Below are positions 7,230 to 16,614 of a DNA stretch of 64,000 bases, piece after piece (within the stretch, counting starts at the first letter, position 1; each line of letters starts with the position of its first letter). The notes below the pieces were generated by a model, which saw only the letters and a list, made by a program, of their open reading frames with translations, did no database searches and was not told where the DNA came from. Both the position numbers and the translations under genes were made by a program. This DNA comes from Bog-756 sp963835465. GTDB taxonomy: Bacteria > Actinomycetota > Acidimicrobiia > Acidimicrobiales > RAAP-2. Where the stretch lies: positions 1 to 64,000 of the forward strand of contig CAWIFR010000005.1 in the NCBI GenBank assembly GCA_963835465.1, read 5' to 3'.

Positions 7230-8489
7230 CTACCCCTGCGGATCGCTCCGGGTCGAGGCAAGCGGTTCACCGGTCTCCAGAAGGGTCTTCAGGCTGGACA
7301 GAAGGGCGGGCCAGCCATTCCTCACCATGGTGGCCGCAGTGCTCCCGGGCTCGAAGTTGTCATGCACAACGGTCAGTTTGACCGTCTCGCCGACCGGTTC
7401 GATGTCGAATGCGACTCGCGACCGACGCTCGCCGGAAAGCTTGGCGACCAGCTCGTCTCCCAGGCGATCGCTCAATTCCGGCGTGAACGTATGCCACGTG
7501 TACGTCAGCCGCCGGAAGGGATCGGATTCGAGCACGACCTGCTCGGGGTCGTCGATGACGATGCCATTGTTGTCCCAGATCATGGGAGACCCCGCCACCC
7601 AGTCGGTGTCGAAGCTGGTCTGCCACCATCGGCGGGTGAGCGACGGGTCGGTCAGTGCCTGCCACAGTCGCTCGGGTGTGGTTCTGATGTAGGTCGTGTA
7701 GACGAATTGGGGAGAGTCCATGGGCACTTCCTCCAGTGCTTGCTTGAGGTCCGATAGCACTCGGACCCGATCTTGGTCATAGCGATTGATCCAGCGTTCC
7801 GCGATCTCGTTGATCGGTACGGCATTGAGGTAGTGGAGCTTTTCGCGGCCGCGTCGGATGGTCGTCACCAGGTTGGCCGCTTCAAGAATCGCCAGGTGTT
7901 TGCTGACGGACTGACGGGCCATATCCAGGCCCTCGGAAAGCTCCCGAAGGTTCTGTCCGTTGCGGGCGTTCAGGCGATCCAGCAGTTGACGGCGGCTTGG
8001 GTCGGCGAGTGCCTTGAACACATCGACCGTGATCGGCCCCACCCCAGCTGTCAAAACTTTGAGATCGTCAGGGAAGGGGGTCCCCTGGCCAGTCTCCAGG
8101 TAGCTCTTCAGGCTCAGTAGGAAGTAGGCCCACCTCGCGCTGCAATGGGCCATGAACTCGCTCGGCTCTCGCCAGTCCGCGTGCGCGAACAGGACCACGG
8201 TCTCGTTGTCCTCGTCGGTGAGGTCGAAGGTGATGCTCGTCCCGACCCACTCGTCGGCACCCTCTATGCAGCTCCAGCTCACGTGCCGGTCGGGATCCAG
8301 CCCGGTGACTTCCATGACGGCGGCTGGCTCCGGCTGGCCGAAGAAGAACTGGACCTTGGCGCCCTGCCTCGACTCCCCTCGGACGCCGTCTCGGGTCCAC
8401 CATTCAGAGATTCCCTCCGTCGTGGCCACTGCCTCGTAGACGCTCTCGAGGGGAGCCGCGATTGCTACCCGGTGCCTGATGTCTGGCAT
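7230..8489 (-). CDS. SRPBCC / ArsR HTH / SRPBCC regulator (possible artificial fusion)
   Basis: 419 residues. Residues 1-145 are an AHSA1-type SRPBCC domain (FFFGQPEPAAVMEVTGL...). Residues about 150-255 are an ArsR winged helix (VFKALADPSRRQLLDRLNAR, ARQSVSKHLAILEAANLV). Residues about 260-415 are a second SRPBCC domain (TTYIRTTPERLWQALTDP). ArsR fused to a C-terminal SRPBCC is a known architecture; the N-terminal extra domain is unusual. At the first junction, removing one T from a TTTT run would give a stop after DDLKV, and a GTG six codons later could start the ArsR part. The gene may therefore be two translationally coupled genes. A palindrome upstream suggests autoregulation. Confidence 0.75.
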   Translation of the reverse strand: MPDIRHRVAIAAPLESVYEAVATTEGISEWWTRDGVRGESRQGAKVQFFFGQPEPAAVMEVTGLDPDRHVSWSCIEGADEWVGTSITFDLTDEDNETVVLFAHADWREPSEFMAHCSARWAYFLLSLKSYLETGQGTPFPDDLKVLTAGVGPITVDVFKALADPSRRQLLDRLNARNGQNLRELSEGLDMARQSVSKHLAILEAANLVTTIRRGREKLHYLNAVPINEIAERWINRYDQDRVRVLSDLKQALEEVPMDSPQFVYTTYIRTTPERLWQALTDPSLTRRWWQTSFDTDWVAGSPMIWDNNGIVIDDPEQVVLESDPFRRLTYTWHTFTPELSDRLGDELVAKLSGERRSRVAFDIEPVGETVKLTVVHDNFEPGSTAATMVRNGWPALLSSLKTLLETGEPLASTRSDPQG

Positions 8490-8534
8490 GTGACACTCCT
8501 TTGCCTATGGGCAGCGTACCGTGTATCCGCAGCC

Positions 8535-8547
8535 ATTTGGTTACCTA
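8535..8547. promoter_or_regulatory. Palindromic operator-like site upstream of the ArsR/SRPBCC gene
   Basis: TTTGGTTACCTAA, centred on the palindrome GGTTACC/GGTAACC (8539-8545), lies about 50 bp upstream of the start at 8489. ArsR regulators of this type commonly repress their own operon from such a site. Confidence 0.4.
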
Positions 8548-9089
8548 ACTATAGGCAGCTATGTGGCTGCATGTCAAGGCCTCCAACGGCAGGTCCGGGC
8601 TGAAGCCGCGGGTGTGGTGCGGCGCCCCCCGCTGTCGTCGACCGGCCCGCGACGACAGCTGCCTTCCTCGGGCCGCAAGAAGCTGGATGACCTCCTGGTG
8701 GCGATGGTCCCGCGCCGAGATAAGGCCCAAGCGGAAGGTCCCGCCTGGCCCCGAGCGGCCGGTCGCCCCCATATCAGCCGGCGCGTCGGCCGTTCACACG
8801 CAAGGGTCAGGCGGCTGCTCGAATCCGCCAGTGCCAGCGAGGTGACGGCCGCTGTCGGCCAGGGCCGATCAGCGTTTGTGCCCAACCACGCCGCGCCACG
8901 CTCTCGCATTGGTGGCCTCTCCACGTATGGGATCCAACCTGGATAGGTTGCCTCTCATCGGACACCGCATCTTCCATCGTCTTGGATCGATGGTCGAAGT
9001 TGCTGGCCGCGCGGGGCGGCGGACACCACGAGTGGCAACCTGAGTGCTGTCGATCGCCATGGCCACAGTCTGGTCCGCGACGGCCAAGT
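8548..9089. other. Non-coding or degenerate stretch
   Basis: About 540 bp without a convincing gene. The open frames on both strands are compositionally Arg/Ala/Pro-rich and match no family I recognise. It may be decayed coding sequence. Confidence 0.4.
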
Positions 9090-9488
9090 TCAGGCCTGTG
9101 CGATACGAACCAGGTTGCCGGAGGGATCGCGGAACGCGCAGTCGCGGGCGCCCCAGGGTTGAGACGCCGGCTCCTGGAGGACCTCGGCACCGGATGCCCT
9201 GACCTTCTCGAAGGTGGTGTCGAGATCGTCTGAACGAAAGATCGCGGCCTGGATCGAACCTTGTGTCACGAGGGACAACAGCGCGTCGCCCTCCGCCTGC
9301 GAGCGGCCGCCGTGCGGCTGGAACAGGACGATGTCGACATCCTGTCCCGGTGCGCCGACGGTGACCCAGCGGAAGCCGCCAGACGCCACGTCGGTCCGCA
9401 CTTCGAGGCCAAGAGCATCACGGTAGAAACCGAGCGCAGCGTCAGGGTCGTTGACCGGAATGAACATTGCCGAAACGGTGACTGTCAT
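9090..9488 (-). CDS. VOC (glyoxalase/bleomycin-resistance) family protein
   Basis: 132 residues with one full VOC module: FIPVNDPDAALGFYRDALG at the start, VDIVLFQPHGG in the middle, and the closing ARDCAFRDPSGNLVRIAQA with metal-ligand-type acidic residue. Such proteins are small metal-dependent lyases, dioxygenases or drug-binding proteins. It lies downstream of an AraC-type regulator on the same strand. AraC-VOC pairs are common in actinomycetes, so co-expression is likely. Substrate unknown. Confidence 0.85.
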   Translation of the reverse strand: MTVTVSAMFIPVNDPDAALGFYRDALGLEVRTDVASGGFRWVTVGAPGQDVDIVLFQPHGGRSQAEGDALLSLVTQGSIQAAIFRSDDLDTTFEKVRASGAEVLQEPASQPWGARDCAFRDPSGNLVRIAQA

Positions 9489-9611
9489 GCAGCAACCATA
9501 AGTGCGTGGTGCGGCCAGGTGCTTCTCCGATCCTGCTTGGTACCACCACTTCCCGGCATCCGCCCGAGGCAGGTCGTGCGGGGTCGACTCGTCGGGACCC
9601 GTGAGCCGGGT

Positions 9612-10022
9612 TCAGACCGTGACGGAGGTTCGCTGCGGTCGCGTGAGGAACATCATCAAGCAGGCCGGGAGGTCCTCGAGCTCACCATGGTCGCGGGCAC
9701 GGTAGTGCGACGGTGTCTCACCCACGATCTCGGTGAAGCGAGAACTGAACGATCCCAGCGAGGAACAACCCACGGTCACACACGCGTCGGTTACCGACCT
9801 CCCTTCACGCAGCAGGGACTTCGCCCGCTCAATGCGACGGGTCATGAGGTAGGAGTACGGAGTCTCGCCGTACGCAGCACGGAACTTGCGGGAGAAATGG
9901 GCTGGCGACATGAGCGCGGCTCGGGCCATGGCCGGAACGTCGAGGGGCTCCGCGTAGTTGCGATCGATGAAGTCACGCGCCCGGCGAAGGTGTTCGAGGT
10001 CGGCGATTTCGTCCGGCGTCAT
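9612..10022 (-). CDS. AraC-family transcriptional regulator (DNA-binding domain only)
   Basis: 136 residues from the ATG at 10022 (MTPDEIADLEHLRRARDFID); the open frame upstream is antisense to the FUSC gene and was ignored. It consists almost entirely of the two AraC helix-turn-helix units: LDVPAMARAALMSPAHFSRK, then VTDACVTVGCSSLGSFSSRF with the signature GETPSHYR. It lacks an effector-binding domain, so activity may be set by expression level. The neighbouring VOC gene is the obvious target. Confidence 0.85.
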   Translation of the reverse strand: MTPDEIADLEHLRRARDFIDRNYAEPLDVPAMARAALMSPAHFSRKFRAAYGETPYSYLMTRRIERAKSLLREGRSVTDACVTVGCSSLGSFSSRFTEIVGETPSHYRARDHGELEDLPACLMMFLTRPQRTSVTV

Positions 10023-10087
10023 ACTCACGATGGTATCCAGCCGGCGTCCGAGCGGCCTCAGGCCCCCGATGGGCGCGCCCTCGGACC

Positions 10088-12376
10088 TCACCTGATCGAA
10101 GTGGCGAACTGGTCCGCGGCCTGGGCCAACTCGACCTGGAGCAGGCCCAGGCCCCCGAGCTGCTCCAAGAGCCAGATGAGCCGCATGGCCTGCAACGCCC
10201 GGTTCGCCGACCGGACCGACAGCGCTTCGTCCAGGGCCGCAAGTAGCTCCGGGCGGAGCGCGGCGTCGACCGGTGTGATGGCCGGCAGGCGAGCGTGGTG
10301 ACGGCCCAGCGCCTGGGACGAGCACTCGTACCAACGCTCCACCTCGGCGAGAGCTGCCACCACGTCCCGCCGAGCGTCGGCAACGGCGCCGGGGGCGGTC
10401 GGACCCGGGGCTGGCGGTGGATGGGGCAGGCTGGCCAGGGTCAGGGCCACCAGCCGAACCCGGGCACAGCCGGTGACCAGATGGGTCACCGTGGGGAGGG
10501 GCACCCGCTTGGCGCCTCGTTCGTTCATGAATTGACGGAAGGCGTCATCCATTCGGGACGCGGTCACCAGTGCCCGCGTGCGCGGATCCTCACCGTCCGG
10601 TGCCCGGTCGACACGGTCGAACCGCTGCACCTCGTTCGCCAGCCAGGCCACGGCCCCGGCGTAGGACTCACAGAGTGAGCGGGCCAGCTCGGCGGAGGCA
10701 CCCCGCGGCCAGAACACCAGGCCGATCACCATGCTGACCACCACGCCGATCGCGACGTCCTCGATCCTGATGAGACCGACCTTGCTGCCCACCGGGTCGA
10801 TGATGTTGAAGATGATCACCACCGACACCGTGAAGCCGGCCTGGCCGGCAGCAAAGGAGATGGCTGACGGCGCCACGCCGGCTAGGAGCACAGCAAAGGG
10901 CAGCACCACCCACAGAAGGCTGAGGTGGTGTCCCAGGAGCTGCAACACCAAGGCGCCGAGGGCGACGCCGGCGGCGGTTCCCGCCATGGCCCGTAGGGCT
11001 GTGGCGCCAGTACCGACGGCGTTGGACCGCAAGACCGACAGGGTCCCGAGCACCACCCAGAACCCGTGCTGGACATCGGTGGCCTCCACCACGGCCACCG
11101 CCGCCGCCAAGGCCGCTGCCCCGCGCAAGCTGTTCCGGAACCAGACCGAGCGAAGCGTCAGCCGGGCGGAGGCCGCGGCGACCGTACCCCGGGCGAATCT
11201 GCGGAGCCCGGACCACGGACTCGCGGTGTCGCCACGGGCCGAGGTCACCGCCACTTCGGCGGTCAGCTCTGTTGCCGACGCCAGGATCCTGATTGGATAG
11301 GTCGGATCCAGCCTCCAGAGCAGGAGGTCCTCAGCCCCTGCGTCGAGGTCGGCCGGGGGCCGATCCACGCCAGCCTCGCCCGACAGCAGCCGTTGCCCTG
11401 CCTCCCGGGTCAGTGCCTCGCGTGCCTCCGCCATCGCCGCCACCTCGGAGTCCAACGAGCCGATGATGGGAGCAGTGGTGTGGTCGCCCTCGCTCACCAG
11501 GAGGATGGCGATCTGACGAAGGACCCGTGCCACCCCCTGGTGCACCGAGCGGACCGGGGCGTCGTCCAGAACGCTCCGACCCTGATGCGGTATAAGGGCA
11601 TTCTCTCCTACCCACTCCAACCTCGAGACCAGGCTCACCAGTGCGGTGTCGGTGGGTCCGGCGCCCGCAGGACGGTACGGGGTGGCTTCGTACTGGTTGC
11701 GGAGTGCCTCCATGGCCAGCCCGACGCGCCCTTTCGCCTCGACGTCGATGTGGCCCTCGGCGTGCGCGTCGACCAGATCGGCGACCGCTCCCGCCGCGTC
11801 GGCTGCCTTTCGGCGCAGGGGATCGTGCCACCTCTCCGACCAGACCAGCATCACCGCGGGGAGGCAGAATGCCCCGGCCAGCGCCCATCCGGCCAGCCTG
11901 CTGCCGATGGCCGAAGCGCCCACCGGCACGGCCACGGGGAGCACGAAGGTCAAAAGCGCAGCGGTGGCACCGACCGCGGCTTGCGGGCTCACCGCCCCGG
12001 CGAAGAGGACGGCGAACCCGAACACGGCCATACCGAGTACCGCAGTGGCGGCGTGGGAGGAGCAGAGCGTCCCGGCGGTGATGAGGACGGCGCCGGCCAG
12101 GAACAGCCCGAGGTAGGAGCGGAACCGGGTGGACCTCCGCCCTCCGAAGTCGGCGAACAGCAGCAGGGCGAACGCCCCGAATACCGAGAACAGGGTCGTC
12201 TGCGGGTTGCCGATGCCGAAGTCGGCCAGGGCGAACACCCCCGGCACCAGCACGGCGGCGCGAAGGGCCCGCTTGGTGGCCCTGAACTCTGGGTCCCGTG
12301 CCTCCCAACCCCCGAGCCGCGATGGCGGACCAGGGGCGGGCGGCTGGCCTGGCGCCGCGGCAGGGAGCACGGTCAT
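10088..12376 (-). CDS. FUSC-family membrane protein (aromatic acid/fusaric acid efflux type)
   Basis: About 762 residues from the ATG at 12376, chosen because it overlaps the upstream stop by 4 bp. Two membrane blocks of several helices each (around residues 45-170 and 415-540, e.g. QTTLFSVFGAFALLLFADFG and GFWVVLGTLSVLRSNAVGT) are separated by a helical soluble region, and a cytoplasmic C-terminal domain follows. This is the FUSC/YccS plan, associated with export of aromatic acids or membrane stress. It forms an operon with a PNPOx-like protein and a hypothetical protein. Confidence 0.8.
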   Translation of the reverse strand: MTVLPAAAPGQPPAPGPPSRLGGWEARDPEFRATKRALRAAVLVPGVFALADFGIGNPQTTLFSVFGAFALLLFADFGGRRSTRFRSYLGLFLAGAVLITAGTLCSSHAATAVLGMAVFGFAVLFAGAVSPQAAVGATAALLTFVLPVAVPVGASAIGSRLAGWALAGAFCLPAVMLVWSERWHDPLRRKAADAAGAVADLVDAHAEGHIDVEAKGRVGLAMEALRNQYEATPYRPAGAGPTDTALVSLVSRLEWVGENALIPHQGRSVLDDAPVRSVHQGVARVLRQIAILLVSEGDHTTAPIIGSLDSEVAAMAEAREALTREAGQRLLSGEAGVDRPPADLDAGAEDLLLWRLDPTYPIRILASATELTAEVAVTSARGDTASPWSGLRRFARGTVAAASARLTLRSVWFRNSLRGAAALAAAVAVVEATDVQHGFWVVLGTLSVLRSNAVGTGATALRAMAGTAAGVALGALVLQLLGHHLSLLWVVLPFAVLLAGVAPSAISFAAGQAGFTVSVVIIFNIIDPVGSKVGLIRIEDVAIGVVVSMVIGLVFWPRGASAELARSLCESYAGAVAWLANEVQRFDRVDRAPDGEDPRTRALVTASRMDDAFRQFMNERGAKRVPLPTVTHLVTGCARVRLVALTLASLPHPPPAPGPTAPGAVADARRDVVAALAEVERWYECSSQALGRHHARLPAITPVDAALRPELLAALDEALSVRSANRALQAMRLIWLLEQLGGLGLLQVELAQAADQFATSIR

Positions 12377-12864
12377 CGACGGTCGACGGCCTCCAGACTG
12401 TCGGCCATTCGAGCGCTGAAGTCCCAGCTGACGATCGATCTCGGCCGGATCCGCACACATACCTCATCATCGGCCTGAGCCAACAGCCTTCGAGCCAGCG
12501 GGCTCTCGATGTCGCCGAGGTAGCGGGTCAGCAGCCGCTCCAGGGTGGACCGGCCGGCGCTCCGGTCCAACTCGACCAATCCGCGGCCTCGGACCCCCCG
12601 GTACGGCGGCTCGTCGGCCGCAATTTCGAAGCCGCACCGGGACTGTCGCTCGAGGGACCGCACCAAGGCAGAGGTCGGCCTGGTGGCGGCCAGGAGGTCG
12701 TCATCGTCGGGAACGAACCAGACGGACAGGACCGTCGGCCATCCCGACGGGCTCTCCACCCCGATCCGCATGGGGATCACGGTGACGGCCAGGAACTCGG
12801 CGACCGCCGGACGACCCCACGGTCCACTGATCTCACAGAGAGCCACGGGCCCCAGGCTATGCAC
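12373..12864 (-). CDS. Pyridoxamine 5'-phosphate oxidase-family protein
   Basis: 163 residues, predicted split-barrel flavin-binding protein. Recognisable segments are GWPTVLSVWFVPDDDDLLAA, CGFEIAADEPPYRGVRGRG and the C-terminal WDFSARM. Many actinobacterial members use F420 or FMN; the N-terminal start is uncertain (a later Val or Met is possible). It is immediately upstream of the FUSC exporter with a 4-bp overlap, so a shared detoxification role is plausible but unproven. Confidence 0.7.
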   Translation of the reverse strand: MHSLGPVALCEISGPWGRPAVAEFLAVTVIPMRIGVESPSGWPTVLSVWFVPDDDDLLAATRPTSALVRSLERQSRCGFEIAADEPPYRGVRGRGLVELDRSAGRSTLERLLTRYLGDIESPLARRLLAQADDEVCVRIRPRSIVSWDFSARMADSLEAVDRR

Positions 12865-12876
12865 AGCCGTCGAAGC

Positions 12877-13443
12877 TCACCCCTGCCGGACCAGGTTGGC
12901 CAGGGTCAGGGCCAGTTCCATCAGATCGTCGAGGTGCCAGTCCCCCGCCTCGCCGGAGCAGGAAGCGATCAACAAGACGGGTCCGATGGTGCCGGCCGCA
13001 TACCGCGACACGCGGATGCCGTCCGGCCCGGCCACCGACTTCTCGTACACCCAGAGGTTGGGCAGCCCGGGAAGTTCCTGGCCGGGCACCGCCACCCCCG
13101 CCACCAGCGTCTCGTCCGGACCATCGGCGCCCACGAAGTACCTCGGGGACTGGTCCAGCGAGAGCTCGGCGTCATCGGCCGTGGCGTAGGGAACCACCTC
13201 GACCCAGGCCGATCGTCCGGTCCCCGCCTGCTCGAACGAACGCCAGGCCGTCACCACCCCCGCCTCACGGGCTCGTCGGCTCTTGTCACTGTCCGGGTCC
13301 AACTCTCCAGTCACCCAGGTGCGGTCCCGTGTCACGCGCCAGCCCGGCCCGGGGAGGCAATCGGGCGCCACCAACATGGCCAGAGAGCGCTCCACCCCGG
13401 TCGTCGACTGGTCATCCTCCGCAGGGACCCCGCTCGGCACCAT
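12877..13443 (-). CDS. Hypothetical protein
   Basis: 188 residues from ATG 13443 (MVPSGVPAEDD). No recognised domain; soluble and acidic, with no clear membrane segment or signal peptide. The C-terminal half (VSRYAAGTIGPVLLIASCSG, then DLMELALTLANLVRQG) looks like a folded alpha/beta region. It is the first gene of the PNPOx-FUSC operon on the minus strand, only 12 bp before the next gene. Confidence 0.6.
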   Translation of the reverse strand: MVPSGVPAEDDQSTTGVERSLAMLVAPDCLPGPGWRVTRDRTWVTGELDPDSDKSRRAREAGVVTAWRSFEQAGTGRSAWVEVVPYATADDAELSLDQSPRYFVGADGPDETLVAGVAVPGQELPGLPNLWVYEKSVAGPDGIRVSRYAAGTIGPVLLIASCSGEAGDWHLDDLMELALTLANLVRQG

Positions 13444-13646
13444 GGCCAGGATTCTCCCAGATCCCCCGAGCAATGGACCGCTGCATCGGCGGCCCCGAGA
13501 AATGTGCCGTCCTGCCCTGTACATGGGGTTCGAATTGCGTCACGATCAAGGTGCAGCTCCCATGGGCGGTCCGTCGGTGGATCGGACCGTCCCAGGGCCA
13601 CCGCGGTGCTTGTGTCGGTCCATCGCAGCCAGGAGGAGGTCTCCCG

Positions 13647-14054
13647 ATGACCACCCAGTTCGACGTAACCCCCTCCGATCCCGAGAGGATGGCCGCCATC
13701 TCGGCGACGGAGTCCGCTCGACGCCTGGACCGGCTCGCACCACTCCTGCATGAGTTGATCGCCTGGGACCTGGTCCGACGGACTGAGTCGGGGGGGTTCG
13801 AGATCCCCGAGGAGGTCCAGGAGCGGTTGGCCCAGCTGTCTTCGCTCCAGTCGGGATCGATCGCGGAGGTCTATGTGGGCCGGAAGTGCGGCCGCTGCGG
13901 TTCGATGCGGGTGACCCGGATGGTAGACGGAGTTCGACTCTGCTCCACCTGCAGCGCGGAGGTGGCCGCTCCGGCCACGCCCGAGCCGGAGACGGCGGAC
14001 GGTGCCCGAAAGGGCCACCACAGCTGGTCCCGTCGACACCGGAAGGCCGGCTGA
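13647..14054 (+). CDS. Zinc-ribbon hypothetical protein
   Basis: 135 residues. A strong AGGAGGAGGT stands just upstream of the ATG. The N-terminal 75 residues are predicted helical; a CxxC-x14-CxxC zinc ribbon follows (Cys 81, 84, 99, 102), then a basic tail rich in Lys, Arg and His. The basic tail suggests nucleic-acid or ribosome contact. It ends 10 bp before the convergent response-regulator gene. No named family recognised. Confidence 0.65.
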   Translation: MTTQFDVTPSDPERMAAISATESARRLDRLAPLLHELIAWDLVRRTESGGFEIPEEVQERLAQLSSLQSGSIAEVYVGRKCGRCGSMRVTRMVDGVRLCSTCSAEVAAPATPEPETADGARKGHHSWSRRHRKAG

Positions 14055-14064
14055 GCAGGGCCGG

Positions 14065-14727
14065 TCAGACGAGGCGCCGGTCGGTGGCCCACTTGGTCAG
14101 TTGGTGGCGGGTGGACAGCTGGAGCTTGCGGAGCACCGACGACACATGGGACTCCACCGTCTTGACCGAGATCACCAAGTCCCTGGCCACCTCCTTGTAG
14201 GTGTATCCCCGGGCGATCAGCCGGAGCACCTCCCGCTCCCGAGGGGAGAGTTGATCGAGTTCGGGGTCGATGCCGGCCGCTGGGGCTGTCCCTCCAGATT
14301 CGGAGGCGAACGCATCGAGCACGAAGCCAGCAAGTCGAGGGGAGAACACGGCATCGCCCGCCGCCACCCGGTCCACCGCGGCCAGCAGCTCCGGCCCCGA
14401 GATGGTCTTGGTCACGTACCCTCGGGCGCCGGCGCGGATCACCGCGATCACGTCTTCGGGCGCATCGGAGACCGACAGGGCGAGGAACTGGACCGTGGGA
14501 TGGTGGGGCATCACCCCTCGGAGCACCGCCTGCCCTCCTCCCCCGGGGAGGTGAACGTCCAATAGGACCACCTCGGGGAGGCGCTCGTTGATCAGCTCGA
14601 TGGCGGCGCCCGCCTCATCGGCCTCACCCACCACGTCGACGGCCTCCCCCAGCTCGGACCGGACGCCGGCGCGGAACATGGCGTGATCGTCGACCAGGAA
14701 GATCCTCCGGCGACGGGGCTCGCTCAT
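14065..14727 (-). CDS. NarL/LuxR-type response regulator
   Basis: 220 residues. The receiver domain has DD at 13-14, the phospho-acceptor Asp in VVLLDVHLPGG (about 57), a Ser/Thr-type switch and Lys in YVTKTISG. The C-terminal LuxR helix-turn-helix reads LSPREREVLRLIARGYTYKE, then SVKTVESHVSSVLRKL. It overlaps the histidine kinase gene by 4 bp, forming a standard two-component operon. The recognition helix lacks the TVKNYV residues of DosR, so it is not an obvious reader of the GGGAC boxes nearby. Confidence 0.9.
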   Translation of the reverse strand: MSEPRRRRIFLVDDHAMFRAGVRSELGEAVDVVGEADEAGAAIELINERLPEVVLLDVHLPGGGGQAVLRGVMPHHPTVQFLALSVSDAPEDVIAVIRAGARGYVTKTISGPELLAAVDRVAAGDAVFSPRLAGFVLDAFASESGGTAPAAGIDPELDQLSPREREVLRLIARGYTYKEVARDLVISVKTVESHVSSVLRKLQLSTRHQLTKWATDRRLV

Positions 14728-16087
14728 CGGCTCGCCGGACCGATGGGCACCGACAGCTGGACCTCGGCCCCCCGGCCAGGGGCCGACCGGATGACCGCCG
14801 ACCCCCCGCACCGGGCCATTCGACCGCGGATCGAACGGGCGATGCCCTGGCGATCCTCGGGGACGGCGTCGGGTGCGAAGCCGCGCCCCGGTCCCGGACG
14901 TAGAGCATGACCGAATCGGTCTCGACTTCGGCATAGATGGAGATCTGGGCGGCTCCGGACCACTTGGCGGCGTTGACGGTGGCTTCTCGTGCCGCCTCAA
15001 GCAGGGCTCGGACGCCGTCCCCCAGCGGACAGTCCCCGACCACCACGACCTGGACGGTGACACCGTGATCCATCTCCACCTGCCGCTGGAGCAGGTCCAC
15101 CGCCTCGACCAGGGTGACGGCATCGTCCCCGATCGTGCCAGGGAGACGACCACCGAACAGCCACGCCCGCAGCTCCCGCTCCTGGGCCCGGGCCAATCGA
15201 ACCACTTGGCGGGGGTCATCGGCCGACCGCTGGATGAGGGCCAGGGTCTGGAGTACCGAGTCGTGGACATGGGTCGCCATCTGGGCCCGCTCCTCGGCTA
15301 GGGCCCGCGCTTGGCGCTCGGCCAGGAGGTCCCGGACGAGACTGAGCCACCACGGGCCGAACACGACCACGATGGCCGCCACCACCAGGAGCGACCCGGC
15401 GATGGGTCGGAACGCCGCACCGGTGGGGTGGCCGAGGATGAGAGCGAACAGGCCGGCCAGGCCCAGGGCCACGCCGACGACGATACGGAGGGCCAGTGAC
15501 CACCGGCCCTGCCGCCCGCCGTCGGTGTGCAGCATCGGGAGCACGTCGTCGTTGATCCACACCCGCTCGTCCTCGCTGGCGTTCCGGCGGATGAGGATGG
15601 CGGCCGCCAAGGCCAGGAAGACCGGCCAGCTGAACGAGCCCAGGAACCCGAGATGGAGGGCGCCCGCCACCACCTGGACCAGGATGAGGGCCGGAACGAT
15701 CGCCACCACGAGGCGCAGGCCCCGCCGGTCGGTGACCGAGCGGGAGAAGATGGACGTGCGCTCTCCTTCGAGCGGCAGCAGGAGCCAGCCGAGGGCATAG
15801 GCCAGAATGCCGATGCCGCTCCCCAGGGACAACACCACAAAGGCCACCCTGACCAGCGTGACGTCGATCCCGGCAGCCCCGGCCAGGCCGCCGCAGACGC
15901 CGGCCAACACCCGGGTCTCGGGACTTCGGCGGAGCGGACCGTGCTGGCGGACACGTCGGCCCACCCCCCGACGGCCGCCAGGGTGGCGCTCCCCCCGGTG
16001 GGCCCTCCCGTGCATCGGCCCTCCACAGCCCCGCGCTCCGTCCCCGGACGGTGGGGTGGGAACCGGAGGCTCTGGTACTTCGGGCAT
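14724..16087 (-). CDS. PspC-domain sensor histidine kinase (one frameshift)
   Basis: The N-terminal PspC domain (TRVLAGVCGGLAGAAGIDVTL) is followed by about five membrane segments, a HisKA_3 dimerisation helix with the phospho-acceptor in ATHVHDSVLQTLALIQ, and an ATPase domain (REATVNAAKWSGA N-box). The frame breaks near 14888 in a G/C run; the G-box piece (PGRGFAPDAVPEDRQGIA) continues in another frame to 14724, where it overlaps the response-regulator start. One base corrected gives an intact kinase. The PspC sensor points to membrane or envelope stress. Start uncertain (16087 or 16153). Confidence 0.85.
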
Positions 16088-16247
16088 GGTCGTGCCGGAC
16101 TCGGTGAACTCGGCGATCCCTCGATGATCGCGCACCCCAGGGACGGCATCCATCGGGGATATCCCTGACCCCGCGGCCGTGCCCTCGGGGTACGACCCGG
16201 GACCTACCCGATTCCCCCTCCCGTCGCGGCGGGTTCACCGTGGAGCC

Positions 16248-16538
16248 ATGGATACCGCGACCTCCCTCAACTCACCCCCGGACGCCGGGCGCCCTGCGCC
16301 CGGCCCGACCGATCGGCTCAGCCGGCGCCGGGACGGCCGAATGCTGGCCGGCGTGGCCGGCGGCCTGGCTGACTGGTTCGACGTGGATCCCACGCTCGTG
16401 CGTCTGGCCTTCGCCGCCCTGGCCCTACTCGGCGGGCTCGCCGTTCCCGTCTATCTGGCCGCTTGGCTGCTGATCCCCGAGGAGGGGTCCGACGTCTCGG
16501 TGGCCGAGGAGCTGCTGGCCCGCGAGCGGGGCCGATGA
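16248..16538 (+). CDS. PspC-domain membrane protein
   Basis: 96 residues. The PspC signature RDGRMLAGVAGGLADWFDVD is followed by one or two membrane segments (LVRLAFAALALLGGLAVPVY, LAAWLLIPEE). It is divergent from the PspC-histidine kinase and shares its domain, suggesting a common envelope-stress system. The ATG at 16248 follows a GGAG. Confidence 0.85.
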   Translation: MDTATSLNSPPDAGRPAPGPTDRLSRRRDGRMLAGVAGGLADWFDVDPTLVRLAFAALALLGGLAVPVYLAAWLLIPEEGSDVSVAEELLARERGR

Positions 16539-16614
16539 GCATGCGGTCCCGCCACGATCCCAGTCGGCCGGCCTCGGGCTACGGGGGGCCTCGGTCACCG
16601 ACCCCCACCTCCGG

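Noticed and set aside
8521..8946. Open frame in the gap between the ArsR/SRPBCC and VOC genes
   Set aside because: Arg/Ala/Pro-rich composition typical of high-GC shadow frames, no ribosome-binding site, no family similarity; it also overlaps the promoter of the ArsR gene.
14065..14727. The NarL-type response regulator as the DosR-like reader of the GGGAC boxes
   Set aside because: Its recognition helix reads TVESHV and lacks the Lys/Asn residues of the DosR TVKNYV helix; its partner kinase is PspC-type without GAF/heme domains. The reader is probably outside the window.
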